From Dimorphilus gyrociliatus (taxonomy: Eukaryota > Annelida > Polychaeta > Dinophilidae): 64,000 bases of DNA. Shown one piece after another: positions 28,801 to 40,772 of the stretch (positions are counted from its first letter, which is position 1; every line of letters starts with the position of its first letter). A program made the position numbers and the translations under genes. The notes below the pieces were generated by a model. It was not told the DNA's origin. It searched no databases and worked only from the letters and a program-made list of their open reading frames with translations. The stretch lies in NCBI GenBank assembly GCA_904063045.1, contig CAJFCJ010000007.1, positions 2,487,404 to 2,551,403 on the forward strand, in the 5' to 3' direction.

Positions 28801-29852
28801 TCTGCACAGCAAATGAAAGATATAAAAGAAGAGCGAAGAGCGCGCCGCAGCGGCGTCTATGGGGCATTATTCGTCTGCTTCCTCATTTTGTTCTTGACAC
28901 TTTGATAATGCGGTAGGATGGCCTCAGCCTCGCTTTGATTACGTTATACAATTGACCCACTTAGCACTCCTTAATTGGGCGTTTCAAACCATCGCAATTA
29001 GAAGTCTCTCTTCTTCCCCATACTCACTTCCTCAATTCTTCCCTCAACCTTTTCCTTCTTCTCTTTGCTCTATTGGGTTAGACTACTTGAAGAATTTATT
29101 CCCCGATTAATTACCAATTTGTTTTATAATAGTTTCTCTTTCTCATCTGCTTTTCTTTCCTTTCTTTAGTCATTCCCCATTGTACTGAAAAAAAAGACTT
29201 GTTTGCCGCTTTTTTTTACGGTAGACATTGTAATAAACGCTCGTTAATTACGGGCGAAAAAGCCGGCTACGACAACTACGTGACCGCCGAACTTGTAGAC
29301 GTAGCTTTGTTGTTTTTTTTTTCCTATTTGAAATATACAGCATTTAGTATGCCTTTCTTGAGTGATAGTCCCTCTTTTTAGGACAGAGAGAGAAAGAGAG
29401 TGAGAGAGGGGGCGAGGGGGAGAGTGAGATAGTTCGAGAAAAAAAAAAAGATAAATAAATACAGAAAAAAAACGTTCCTTAATATCGAGTTTTTTTAGTA
29501 ATAATACTTCGGCATTTAAAACTCATTTTTTATGTCAAAAAACGTCCTCTTTCCGGTGAAAGAAACATTATTGAAAGGTGAACATAAAGCGTCAACTTTC
29601 CCTCTTTTGTTCTACTAACGATTCACTGTTGTACTGCACGATTCTCTGTTAAATACGCCTACCGTATGGAAGAAGTAAAGAAACAGAGGAAAGTAACATA
29701 AGTACATGGAAAATACAAAAGAAGAAATAAACAGATATATGTAGTAACATGAAAAGTAATGCAAACATACTGTATATTCACGTGAAGGGTTGAAAAAGAA
29801 AGGTAATCGAGAACGAGGAAAAGAGAGCAAACGACAAAGTGAAGCAATAGAT

Positions 29853-29909
<57 letters not shown>

Positions 29910-30201
29910 GGGGGGAGAAACAAAAAGAAAGAGGCCGTTGAGGCATTAGAACGGGTATAATAAAAATTATTCAAGCTGTGGCCTGCTATAATGGACTAAG
30001 CATATTGAATTTTTTGTATAATCACGTGACTAAATACTAAATATAAATATTCGAACATATATTCGAAATTTAAGCAAAAGAGAGGAGAGGAGACAAAGAC
30101 TGAGGCGGTAAAGTAAACAAGTTACTCTATATTGAATAATAAAATAAAGAATAAAAGATATTAATAGTACTAATAATTGAATCGATTTCATCGAACTAAA
30201 C
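28801..30201. other. Intergenic region upstream of two divergent genes
   Basis: Contains the promoters of the SUEL gene (-) and of the death-domain gene (+). Purine-rich from about 29380 to 29450, with a (GA)n tract at 29858-29907. An atactgtatattc element sits at 29767-29779. No coding exon recognised. Confidence 0.45.
29858..29907. repeat. (GA)n microsatellite
   Basis: About 50 bp of pure GA dinucleotides in purine-rich surroundings; the minus-strand Leu/Ser frames across it are artefacts. Confidence 0.97.
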
Positions 30202-31140
30202 ATGTCGAATGAAGGGGTTATTAATAAGGCTGATGGGGAGCAGAAAACGAGTAGCCATAGGACGGAAGGGAAAAATTCGAATGATGATGATTTTATGGAC
30301 AAGTTCAATCAGGAAATGTCATCTAGAATGGAGGATATTGCCGGTAATTTACGACAGTCTTTCGAGTCTCAACTGGACAATCTTCAGTCAAAATTGGCTG
30401 AGCGTTCTCAAGGAGATATGGGTGTGAGACAGACGACAGTCTTAAAAGTAAATAAAATCTTTCGAGAAGTCGGTCAAGAGCTCGATTCCGATTGGGAAAA
30501 AGTGTTTGAATATTTGATGCAACCATTCGGACAAAAGGTGTACGATGAGGCTGTCTTCAGATTAAGGAGAACATCGGAGGTGACTAGACCGTATAAAGCG
30601 CTGATCGAATGGAAAGAAGCGGCCGGAAAGGATCATTTCCATATCGTTAACTTATCGAACGCCTTAAAATCCTGCCGACCGGAATTGGCCGTTCTGGTAG
30701 ATAACATTCTAAATTGCGGTTTGTTACTGTCTTTTCTATTCTTCTTTCCTGTCTCATACAAATATAACTAATTCCAAACAGACGATAATGAGGATTTGTT
30801 TAAACTTACCCGCTCGATATCGAAAAAGAAAACAATGGAAGGACGCCGAGAGCCTTCGAAACAATTGACGAATCAGATCGATAATCGAATAGTTTTGAAA
30901 TTATCGAAATTAATCGCAGCTGATTGGAGGAAGGTGGGTGAATGCCTCGGTTTAGATAATGAATTATTAGACGACTTATCGATTACGTCTTCGTCTCAAC
31001 CCGAACCACATCAAAAAGCGTTTCAAATGTTAACTGATTGGCGTCTAGAAAACGGTGAGAAAGCGACAAAGGACAAGCTCGTTACGTGCCTAAAGAAGGG
31101 TAATTTTTCTAAGTTGGCTAAGGAGTTAGATGGAATGTAG
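30202..31140 (+). CDS. Tandem death-domain protein
   Basis: Two exons, 30202-30718 and 30782-31140, giving 291 residues, starting at a well-placed ATG (aaacATGTCG). After a hydrophilic N-terminus with a short coiled-coil-like stretch (QSFESQLDNLQSKLAERS), two six-helix death-fold units can be recognised. The first runs from VLKVNKIFREVGQELDSDWEKV to VLVDNIL; the second from LKLSKLIAADWRKVGECLGL to FSKLAKELDGM. Both keep the WxxV/WRKVGE-type core, and the second also has the typical ALxxW helix as FQMLTDWRLENG. There is no signal peptide, TM, kinase or caspase domain, so an adaptor role in apoptosis or innate signalling is inferred. The donor (GCG/gtttgt) is weak but phase-correct. Confidence 0.75.
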
Positions 31141-31535
31141 ATGGCTTCCCGGTGTTTTCCCTTTCTTTTTAATCTGCTCTTTTTAAAATTAACGTTCAAT
31201 AAAGTACCATTTGCATATAATTTCAAGAGACTAGTTTTTTTTTCTCCCTGTATTAAGGCATCGAATCGGACAGCTGCTGTCAGTAAATAATAGTGAGATC
31301 GTCTTTTCTTTACACCTTCTCTTCAAACTCTTTCCGTCAGAATAACCTTCTCTTTCCTTTCCCTTCTCTTATTTCATCAGTTCTATTAACGAAACATTTT
31401 AGACATACACTGGACTCTCAATATTGTACTTGTAATAGGCTTATTTATGCAGTCGATTGTTGCTACGAACGACGCCAGAGCTATACCGTCTGCTATTGAC
31501 GTTTGTGCAGTATACGCGCTTCAATCCTCTCGAGG
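31141..31535. other. Short intergenic spacer
   Basis: 395 bp between same-strand genes. An AATAAA lies about 60 bp after the death-domain stop (caataaagtac near 31200). Nothing else recognised. Confidence 0.5.
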
Positions 31536-32846
31536 ATGCCTTTAACAAAGAAGAAAAAAAAGTAAGATATTTACTAAAAATAACCAATGACCCATTCCGT
31601 TTGTTTCACCTTAAAACATAATATTAAGAAGCGACGATAATACGTTATTCTAAACTTGTTTAAATATTAATCGAATAGAAAATCGTCAACGAAAATCGGC
31701 CCCGATGGTGAAAAGATAAAGAAACTAACAAAAGCCGAAAAAGAAGAGGTAGGCCTTTTAAATATTTACTTAATAAATGAAATATGGAAATTCCCTTTTC
31801 GTAAAAGTTATACGTAAAAATATTTTGATATAATTTTAATCCTTCCGCCTGTCATTCTATCCTCTCTTCCCTTCCATCCCCCTCTCTCGTATTATTTTTA
31901 CATATGTGTAACTAAACATGTTTTATTACAAGTATTCATTACTTATAGAAGGGAAATAAAGGAAAACAAACAAGTAAACATGCAAAACAAACGAAACTAT
32001 ACAAATTTTGATTCTAGTGTACACATAGCGCATTATACTTGTTGCTTTTCTTCTTTTCTTTTTTACAATTAATAAATCATTAATTAAGCGCTTTTCGTTT
32101 TTATCTGTTAACAGATCAAATTACGTTCGGAAGCTGACAAACTACGTAGATCTGGCGAAGAATATCGTAACTTGTTGAGTAGGTTAGAAAAATGGATTGA
32201 GAAGGAGAAGGAGAGCATCTTCCAATGTCTAAGAAATATTGATACTGAAGAATGTGGAATGGTTTCCAGTCAGGAATTTAAATCAGCAATGTTTGATTTA
32301 AATTGCCCAGCGAATAAGGTGGAAACTCATCTTTTCGCTATGTTATTAGACGAAGATTGCTCGGGTAATTTAAAATATAATCAATTGGAGAACGGTTTGA
32401 GTTTTTGTAGAAATTTGGAAGAGTTTTTTCCCGAGGATGTTGTTAGGCCTAGTTTAGTTCTATCTAAAAAGAAATCGACTAGGTGGGACGGTGACTGGCT
32501 TAAAAGAGACTATGTTCGATACGCCAGGGTTCATTTTAAGCATGCTACATTCTCAGAAAAACGAGATCATCATACTCATTTTATTCAGTTGGTACATAGT
32601 CACGCAACTGTTTCCTACCTGCTTCAACTAGTTAAAGAAAGAATTGCTTTGGAGAGCAATAGATTAGCCCTATTTACGGACGACTCCCTAACGATCGAAG
32701 CTCAACTTCCTCCAGCAAGTACATTGGAAGAATGCGGAATTTCAGGAGGTAGTTACGATAAACCTCAGGATGTTCTTCTATATTATGACTATGTTGTAGA
32801 ATTTACTGGTTGCCCTATATTAAATTCAGATCATTATTTCGCCTAA
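31536..32846 (+). CDS. EF-hand / ubiquitin-like-fold protein
   Basis: Three exons, 31536-31561, 31679-31748 and 32115-32846, giving 275 residues. It begins with a lysine-rich leader (MPLTKKKKKK) and a charged helix (KLTKAEKEEIKLRSEADKLR). A paired EF-hand-like region follows: IDTEECGMVSSQEFKSAM (a degenerate loop) and LDEDCSGNLKYNQLENGL (DEDCSGNLKYNQLE, close to a functional loop). The C-terminal half (RYARVHFKHATF, ATVSYLLQLVKERI, LALFTDDS, TLEECGISGG, DVLLYYDYVVEF) has the strand-strand-helix-strand order of a ubiquitin-like fold. Such combinations occur in ciliary proteins, but I cannot name this family. The stop codon overlaps its AATAAA signal at 32845-32850. Confidence 0.75.
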
Positions 32847-32850
32847 TAAA
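32845..32850 (+). terminator. Poly(A) signal overlapping a stop codon
   Basis: AATAAA uses the last two bases of the TAA stop (32844-32846) of the preceding gene, implying a 3' UTR of a few tens of bases. The next ATG on the same strand is at 32954. Confidence 0.65.
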
Positions 32851-32953
32851 ATCATAAAAAAGCATAGATATATAGATAAAAAAAAGAGGTCAAATTGTTA
32901 TTTACGATTTTAATTTGGCATTGTCATCCGATCGGTCAACCATACGCTTCGAA

Positions 32954-33238
32954 ATGATGGTACAACAAAGTTTCTTTCATCTCCTTTTTGCTTTTCTCCT
33001 AATTTATTTTGTTAAACCGTGCCAAGCTAACTTTATTAACGAAAGCGTTGCTCTTACAGGTATTATTAATTATTTATAGTTTATTTCCACAGAAAAGCGA
33101 GTATAATGTAATTGTTTGTAATTTTTCTTTTATCCAGCTGTCTTTGGTTCTTTGGGCGGTGCCGTTTCCATAAGTGCAATTATCTATGCAGTGTACATGG
33201 TTAAATTCCAAAAGGACAAGCTTGGAAATAGACGTTGA
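32954..33238 (+). CDS. Small single-pass membrane protein (68 aa)
   Basis: Two short exons, 32954-33059 and 33138-33238, separated by a 78-nt GT-AG intron, in phase 1. The N-terminal MMVQQSFFHLLFAFLLIYFV followed by KPCQA is a strong signal-peptide pattern. After a short ectodomain with one N-glycosylation sequon (NES), the second exon encodes a Gly-rich membrane segment (VFGSLGGAVSISAIIYAVYM) and a basic tail (KFQKDKLGNRR). The ATG lies 108 bp after the previous stop and an AATAAA lies near 33340. Phase, splice sites and the signal/TM pattern support a real micro-gene. The family is not recognised; single-pass regulatory subunits look like this, but that is only an analogy. Confidence 0.68.
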
Positions 33239-33611
33239 AGAAACTTTTTCTCGGTTTTAACATTCTTTTATTTCTATATACATAGAAAAACAAACATCTA
33301 CCGACTAAAATGATTCTGAATACATCTGCATAGTATAACAATAAAATGTGTTAATTATAATTAGAACCATTTCTCTTTAACTAAATTAGTTTACAATATA
33401 CATTACGCGAGTAACAAAAAAAGACTCTTCAAAGATATTTTAAAATATGATATGTTTCTTTTTAGCATAATATCACCCGCGGGTTGGTCGACAAAAATCA
33501 AATGAAAAAAAAATCTTTGTTGTTTTAAATTGACAATATACAAAAAGATATGTTGAGAAAAAGTGCAAAAAAAATGTTGAAAAAAGAAATTATTATTATT
33601 AATTGTTATTA
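33239..33611. other. Convergent 3' spacer
   Basis: AT-rich 3' UTR sequence between the small membrane protein gene (+) and afadin (-); AATAAA near 33340 on the plus strand. No coding sequence seen. Confidence 0.5.
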
Positions 33612-36600
33612 CTAATAATTTAAGCCGTTACGTTCAAGCTGATATTGCATTCGTGATGTTTTAACTCTTTCTGGCGGTGTATTTTCTCCAATTTCGGAGG
33701 CAAACATTTTCATTTTATCTCTAAATGATAAGCGTTCAGGACCCCCTGTCCCCGGTGTTACTCTACGAGGTTTGTTTGCCATTAATCTATCCCGAGGATC
33801 TCGATAAATTTCTTGAGTTCCGACAACGCCTGGAGTTGATGGGGACACTACGAAATTCTTTTCCCGACTCTCCTCGGGTCGTTTCGGAGATAAATTTCCA
33901 GGATAGGCATTGTTACCACCCATCGAAGCAGCAAATATCCCATCGACGGCTGAAGAAAATGGTGCTTTCGTATCACCTTCAGTGGATGTGCTGGCAAATC
34001 GTTTAGATGATTCCGCAATTTCCGTTGTCAAATTAGAATTGAACGACACGCTCTTTTTGCCCCCCGATTCCGGAAGTTGGCGCAAAGTAGATACACTAGA
34101 CGAACGGTTTGATAGCGGAGGTTCATATGGTGCAACATGGCCCATTGATGATGAACTAGGTATTCTCTGGTTAGAGATTTCGTAAGAACTATGTCTTTGT
34201 GGTGGCATTGGTAAATTACTATAGGTTGAGCTTGGACGTTCCGGTGGTCTTTCATGTTCCATGGGCTGACGCGATCTATAATCGTAGTGAGCACCTTCAG
34301 ATGCTAGGTTTTGCTGTTTTTGATAGTAATCGGCCCTCTCTCTGTCTCTTTTTTCAAAACGCATCTGCTCTTGCTGTCTTTTTCTCTCTAAATCTTCTTC
34401 AAATGATTCTAACCTGCGCCTTGATCTTTCATAACTTTCTTCTTCAAGCCTTGCCCTTTCTAATTCATCTTGTTGTCGGTCCCTAGAGAAACGAGCAGTT
34501 TTTCCTTCAACCTGTTCGTTCAGCATGCGAACAATTGCAGCTCGACCAGCGGCAGTTTCCCTCATGTCAATATCGCTATCGGGTTCCGATCGATTAAATT
34601 TTTCGTCGGAAACCCTTCTGTCGAATTCTTTCAAAATTCGCTGCTTTTCATTATCGGGTATTTTAGGTTTGGAGGCCGTTGGTGGCGGACGAGGTTTCGT
34701 CTGCGGTGGACCTGGTTGTGAGTATCGACTAACCGGAATATTTTGATAATTTTCCTCCACTTTCTTAGGTATATCGTTCCTTTGCCGCTCATGAATCATC
34801 AAATGTTCAAATTCTTGTGGGGGTGGTGGCGGGGGTGGAAGCTCTTCATCAGGTGACGGAGGTCTGACTTCATTCGGTGGAGGAGGAAAATTTTCGGGTG
34901 ACCATCGATTATACGCATTATTTGGTTGATTGTTTCTCACTTTATTCACTGTTGAATACAAAGGCTGTTGAGAGTCTTCATTGTGAGGCTTATAAATATC
35001 TCTTGTATGCAAATCAGCTTGATTTACAGTTGGCTTAGTTCTGTCTTTCTGTTCTCTTTGTTCGTATGGAGGTACTTGTTTGTAAAGCGGTTCATTTTGG
35101 GGATCGTATTGCTTATAAAAATGAGGTTGTTGCTTTCTAGGATCATTCTGAACCTTTGGTATATCTTGCTCACGAGATTGTGGCGTATGAGCTAGATTAT
35201 TTAAACTCCTTGTTGCCGGCATCTTATACATCATTGCACCTTCTAAATGCAATTGACGTTCATGAGATTTTTGTTGTGGTGATACATCGGCTGGAGCAGG
35301 TTCGTACGTGATCCGTTGCTGTTGCTGATTATCTACTTCATACGGGTAAGAGGTTCGATTTGGCTCATTTTGTCTAAAATCCCCGTATTGTTTAGCAGTG
35401 GGAGATAAAGTTGTATCTTGCGGATGTCTCGTTTCCGACGGTGATTTCATGTCACTTAATTGATTGAGGCGAGATGGGGCATTAGCTGAAATATCTATTG
35501 ACCTCGGCGGTAAAGCTTGTTGAGATCTTGGAACAGATTGTGGTTGTTTTTGCTGTGCGCCGTGGTCATAAAAATGAGGCTGCTGGGTTCTCTTATATTC
35601 AATTGGGACGTCGTCTGGATATTGTTGTCTTTCATACTGCTCGTTTCTCTTCTGCCATTCAGCAACTCTCGTGTCGGGTGAAGGGACATGCCGAATTGGG
35701 ATTTCTGCTTCGTTACTCTTGTGTATTTGGTTGCGCATATTAGTTGGCGTGTCAAACCGCAACTGAGCCGGTTCAGATTGATCGAGTTGAGAAGTTGATT
35801 TAGATCTCGTTGCCGCCCTTGAAAAACGATCTGGAGAAGCGGCTGGATGTATCGATGTTTGCGGCAATGTTGATACACTATGAGCTTGGTGTTGATCTTG
35901 AATCCGTTGGTGGATTACATAGTCAGAATGTGATTGCTTTGGAGGTGCCGGTCTCTGCATAATGGGAGACGGCTGACTTAATAAAGTTGCGAGGCCGTGA
36001 TAAGCTGCAGCCTGTTTAGCAACTTTTAATTGAACTGTTGCTCCAGTCTTAGTCATTAATTGAGCAGCCTTCTCCTGCATCAATCCTACTAAACTTTGTC
36101 CATCAACTTCGAGTAGTTGATCACCGGCTCTCAAACGACCATCTCTGAAAGCAGCTCCATTGTCAACAACTGATTTTATGTAGATTCCTCTTGTTGGTTG
36201 GTTCTCACCCTTAAATAAAATAAAAGTCAGTCGTATAATCTCAGACAGATTTTCGTGCAATGTCGCACAAGAGAATAAAAATGTTAAACAACCGGTTGTA
36301 TGTGCCGTATCGACTTTCGGATCGATTGCTACTTTCGGATGTGCGTGCTACGTGTTTGTTATTCTAGGTATTAGACTTTTATTAAAAATTATATGAAGCC
36401 TGTTTTGAACCAAAATGTCAGAGAAAAATTATCAGCGTTTAGAATGTAGTTTAACAGAGCAAAGTGTTAAACATTTCTGACTTTTATAGTTTTACGAGAT
36501 TTTTACGAGATTAATCATCAATGACTTTAATGCAATAAACTTCAAAATAAACTAAAAAAGCTATTCACCTGTGCTGCGACAATGCTTAATCCGAGGCTGT

Positions 36601-38675
36601 TGTTGATTTTATTAATCAGCATTATTTCTATTTCCGGACCATCATCATAGCTCTGATATTGAGAAACTTTTTGGTCATTGTCTGTTGGCAAGGACATATG
36701 CTGTTCTTGAGGTGAGTGCTGTATCACCTGTTGCTAATGGTAATAAAATAAGTTTTATTATATTAAAAGTTAGTAAACACTACCTGTGGTGTTACAGGCG
36801 AAGAATCGGATATCAAATTTAACGTCCATAAATCTGGATTAGGTGCGTGAACAGTAATTTTTGCAATACCTTCGTTGAGCAACGGCATTATCAAATCTCC
36901 TAAACCGTTTGGTACACCTCTGAGTAATTGGCAAGTGTAACCATCGTCAGGCAATAGAAAGGGAAGGTGCAGTTCGGTTTCTTCGTTAATTTGCAATTTT
37001 CGGCCTTCCTCCCTTATATGGACATCGGCTGTACTTTGAGCTATTCTAACAACATTTGTTATAAATTGTTGGGAGACGGGTGGCTCTCCTTGAGCGCAAG
37101 CATATTGAGTGAGGAGAGTTTGGATTTGTAAGGAATTCAGCTTAAAGCAGGCAGAACTTATCGCAGCAGTATCTTGAGGTCCATATTTCGGTGCAGATAG
37201 TAAATACGCACCTTGGGTTATACGTGCAAGATGGCATTCGGCGGCTAATTCCAAGCCTTGTTTCTCAGCCCACTTTTCTACCAAAGCCAAACGATGACGT
37301 AATCTTTCTCCCCATTCTCTAGCGCAAAATTTAGGTATACTAACCAATTTATTGAACAGAGAATGGTTAATGAAATGAAATAATTGTGAGAACAACTGAA
37401 TCGTTAGTGCAGCATTGACTCTACACCTTCGTAGTAGGGACATAGTGGATGTTAACAATTGAAGAACATGGGAAACCTGCGGCTTATCATTATCCATATT
37501 TTGAATATCATCTGACGAATCGAAGAAAGAAATCAAAGGTCCATCTAATTCCGATTCGATACATTCTACTAGTTGACGAAATGCTAATTGAACCGCATCT
37601 TCTATACTTCCTTGAGCTCTCGTTGCACAATTAGCTATGTCTCGATCGTGCTTTACGAAATGTAACAATTCCGAAGAATTTGCCATCCAAAATGCTAACG
37701 CTGGTGTATTATTTACGTTTGTCAATACTGCTCTATGCAAGAGTCCTGCTACTTTAAGTAAGAAATGCGACAATTGGTTAGTTTTCTCATTGTGATCCAA
37801 TTCAGGTCTGAATTCAGATGACAGTCGGTATCTGGCAGCCATATATAAAGTGTATGTTGGAGCTAATTTAAAATTTACTTCATTAGGTTGAACACTATTA
37901 ATCACTAATCTCAAAAGTTCATCTTCATACTGTTCTAAATAAGATATGGTAGCAGGTAGGTTAGTTTGGTTTAGAGAAGCGTATGGAACTGGACTGTTGG
38001 TACTTTCGACATTTAGTCTCCTAATAATTAAAAATAATATTAGCACGGTATTTAAAAAAAACAATTACCTCTTACTTGTTATTGGAGCCATCTGGTGTCA
38101 ATTGTTTAGAGTACGACTGATTAGTTTGATTTTCCGGTGACAACCTTTGGAACATGGGAGGAGGCTGAGCATCCGGAGAAAGTTGGTGATATGTTGGGGG
38201 CGGTCCGTTGTCTGCCGGATATTGTTTAGCAAACATTGGAGATAGGTGACTCTCTGGTGATAATGGCTTTTGACTGATATGACTTTGGCTCTCATTCATT
38301 GATACTTGAGGTTCTTTCATCTGCTGGTTAGCAATTTCTTCTATTTCCAAGGGGTTTATAAATCTGAAGAAGTTGTGCTTGCCAACTCTTAAAATTGCGT
38401 TATGTCTAAGCATTTCTGTTTTTCCAATTCGAACATTATCAATGCAAACATCAGCATTTGACAGTTGAGGAGTAACACTAGCAACTTGTTCTGAGTACAT
38501 AATAACACAATGAATTGGTAGTACGTCAGCACCATATAAACGTATATAATTTTCAACCGGTTGCTGAGGTTTTGACGATCCCATTTCAGTCATGCCTTCT
38601 TTCACCAAGAAATCGCGGCCTTTCTTCAATTCTCTGCCATCACTTTCGACTTCTCGTAAAAATGGTAGCAAAGGT

Positions 38676-38711
<36 letters not shown>

Positions 38712-40318
38712 ACAGCTCTTCGGACGCTTTTTGGAGGCATGTCTGGAGTGCGCCTGCGAATCTCAAAAAATATACTTTCAGGGGGATATTGACTGATTAT
38801 CAAGAGCGGGATTTCCGTGTCACCCATAATATGATTATATCTGCGCTGAGTGCTATGGTCATAAAGCTCTTGAATAAGCACGAAATTGTCAGGATCTTCT
38901 TTCTCAAGACCATATTTATTCAATGTCTCTCTTATCACATAAGCCACATCGTCTGCAGTTGATAATAAAAGAGTTTTGTACGGAACATCTCTGTTTAGCG
39001 TTCTGCCATAAATTTTTAAAGTTCCGCCTGTAACAAAATTACAACATAAGAAACAGTATTATTTTTTGCCACTAAGTATAATCTACTTATAGTATTTAGC
39101 TTTTTAAACGTGTTACAGAATTTTTAGCCGAAAAAAATTCAACAAACCACTATCATCTTGTGCTTGAATCTCTTCCAGCTTTCTTTGTAATTTTAACTCC
39201 CTTCTTTTTTTCATAACTGCTTCGGGATTTGAGATACTTCTTGTGAAGGAAGTTTCTGGTAATTCCTTATACAATTGTTTTGAAATGCTTGTATCAACTG
39301 GAGTTTCATTTTCTTTTCCTCTTAATTTAGCCTCTTTTTCTCTTTTCTTCTTTTCCTTTTTCTCTCTCTTTGATAATTTGCGTTTAAAACCGGATTCGGA
39401 CGGTACATTTTCATTTGCAGCATTCTGGGCATGAATTGGAACAGTTATTTGGTTTTCTGACTTGAGCAGAAAACGTCCTTCTCTGTCATCTTTACCCCAA
39501 TTCATTTGAATAATTAGTGGATATTCATTGTCTCTTAGTCGCCGCTCATCTGCAAGTCAAACAACATAATTAACTGTAAGTTTACCATGGCATTTTTAAA
39601 CGATCTTATATACTTTCTCACAGATTTAAAATCTTTATGTAATAAGCTATAGAAAATATATTAGTTAAACAGAGAGTTGTATAATTAAGCAATATCATAC
39701 CTCCATTAACGTGGACTTCATACACGGCATAGGAGGGTCGAGACAACATTCTCATGTCTGGTCTAAATTTGTCTATGAGTATATCGAGTATGTCCTTCGT
39801 TGTTGCGGTACTCGATACTCGAACACATTTCGTAGATACCCTCTGACCAGCATCTTGGTAATAGAATCTCATAACACCGTGAAATTCCAAATCCTGTTAA
39901 AATTGCAGGCCTATAGTTTGGTATGTAAACAATGTACTCAATCTTATGTTTGGAAAACCGCAAATTTACTTGCTTTTAATGTTTTAGAGAAAATTGCATA
40001 GTTATGGGGAATTTTATTTTCTGAGCTGACTAATTCAACTCTTTCTTATATGCAAGGTGTAAAAACTTTATAGAAGCCGCCATTTTGAAAATACCCGCTA
40101 AACATTTAAAACATAAACGCAATTTGAATTAAGTAAGCTAATCCAGAGAAAAACGACAGCCTTATATGGGGCTTATAGGTGTTTAAAGAATGATTCAGGT
40201 GTTAAACATTTACCTCGTCCGGTAGAGACAATTCGAATAGATCCAAACGGTTCGCGTTCCATTCTTCAATTTGTTCTATTAGTTGTCTTCGATCTTCTTT
40301 TTTGTCTTTAAGAGCCAT
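33612..40318 (-). CDS. AFDN: Afadin / Canoe adherens-junction scaffold
   Basis: Links nectin and cadherin junctions to actin and binds Rap/Ras GTPases. Seven exons (40318-40214, 39893-39701, 39549-39148, 39027-38076, 38020-36784, 36733-36569, 36209-33612) predict 1883 residues with all family domains. RA1 opens with LEFHGVMRFYYQDAG and FRPDMRMLSRPSYAVYEVHV; a basic KRKLSKREKKEKKKREKEA linker follows. RA2 (GGTLKIYGRTLNRDVPYKTL) starts near residue 233. The FHA domain is YIRLYGADVLPIHCVIMY...VRIGKTEML. The DIL domain includes MSLLRRCRVNAALTIQLFSQ and WAEKQGLELAAECHL. The PDZ domain spans exons 6-7 (NSLGLSIVAAQ / GIYIKSVVDNGAAF). The long tail is Gln/Pro-rich with a proline run and a charged coiled coil near EFEEDLERKRQQEQMRFEKRD-type repeats. 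A 12-Gln run interrupts the RA2-FHA linker. Exons are far longer than elsewhere in the window. Confidence 0.97.
38675..38712. repeat. CAG/CAA trinucleotide run (poly-Gln) in afadin
   Basis: Minus-strand CAG/CAA repeat encoding about 12 consecutive Gln between RA2 and the FHA domain. The codon mix suggests moderate stability. The plus-strand poly-Leu, poly-Cys and poly-Val frames here are artefacts. Confidence 0.9.
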
Positions 40319-40448
40319 CTGCGTAGAGATCAGATTCTCAAGTATCCGCCATAAAAATATCGCAGATGTGCGACAATAAGGAAACTGTCAGAGTATGAGT
40401 AATTTTACGAGAAGCAAACTGTGTCAAGAAGCAAAAACACTACCTGGG

Positions 40449-40458
40449 GCGCATGCGC
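40449..40458. promoter_or_regulatory. NRF1-like palindrome in a divergent promoter
   Basis: GCGCATGCGC, flanked as ggcgcatgcgcg, matches 11 of 12 positions of the nuclear respiratory factor 1 consensus. It lies in the 454 bp between the start codons of afadin (40318, -) and IFT88 (40773, +). CpG-rich words are rare in this AT-rich window. Its function here is inferred. Confidence 0.45.
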
Positions 40459-40772
40459 GTAGGCGCTTTTACGTACACGGGGTCAGAGGTCACAGGTAAC
40501 AAAAAAATGTTTTATTTCATTTTCGTAAATTATATTTAATAAGATTTTTTTTAAATTGAATTATAAATATTTTTGTAAATACGAAAATAAACTGGTTTCC
40601 AGGGCTTCTGGGATAAGAAATTCCTGAGCGCGATTCTAAAAACTAAAAAGTTTGAAGGTAAAAAAGTCTTGAATTAAATGTTAATTTAAAACTAAATTGT
40701 CACAGTTAGTTTAGTTAACATTTTTTTTCGATGTTTACATAATTACGAATAAAGATTACTTTTATATAGGTT

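Noticed and set aside
38515-38962. Plus-strand poly-Val/Cys/Leu frames
   Set aside because: Antisense readings of the afadin poly-Gln run.
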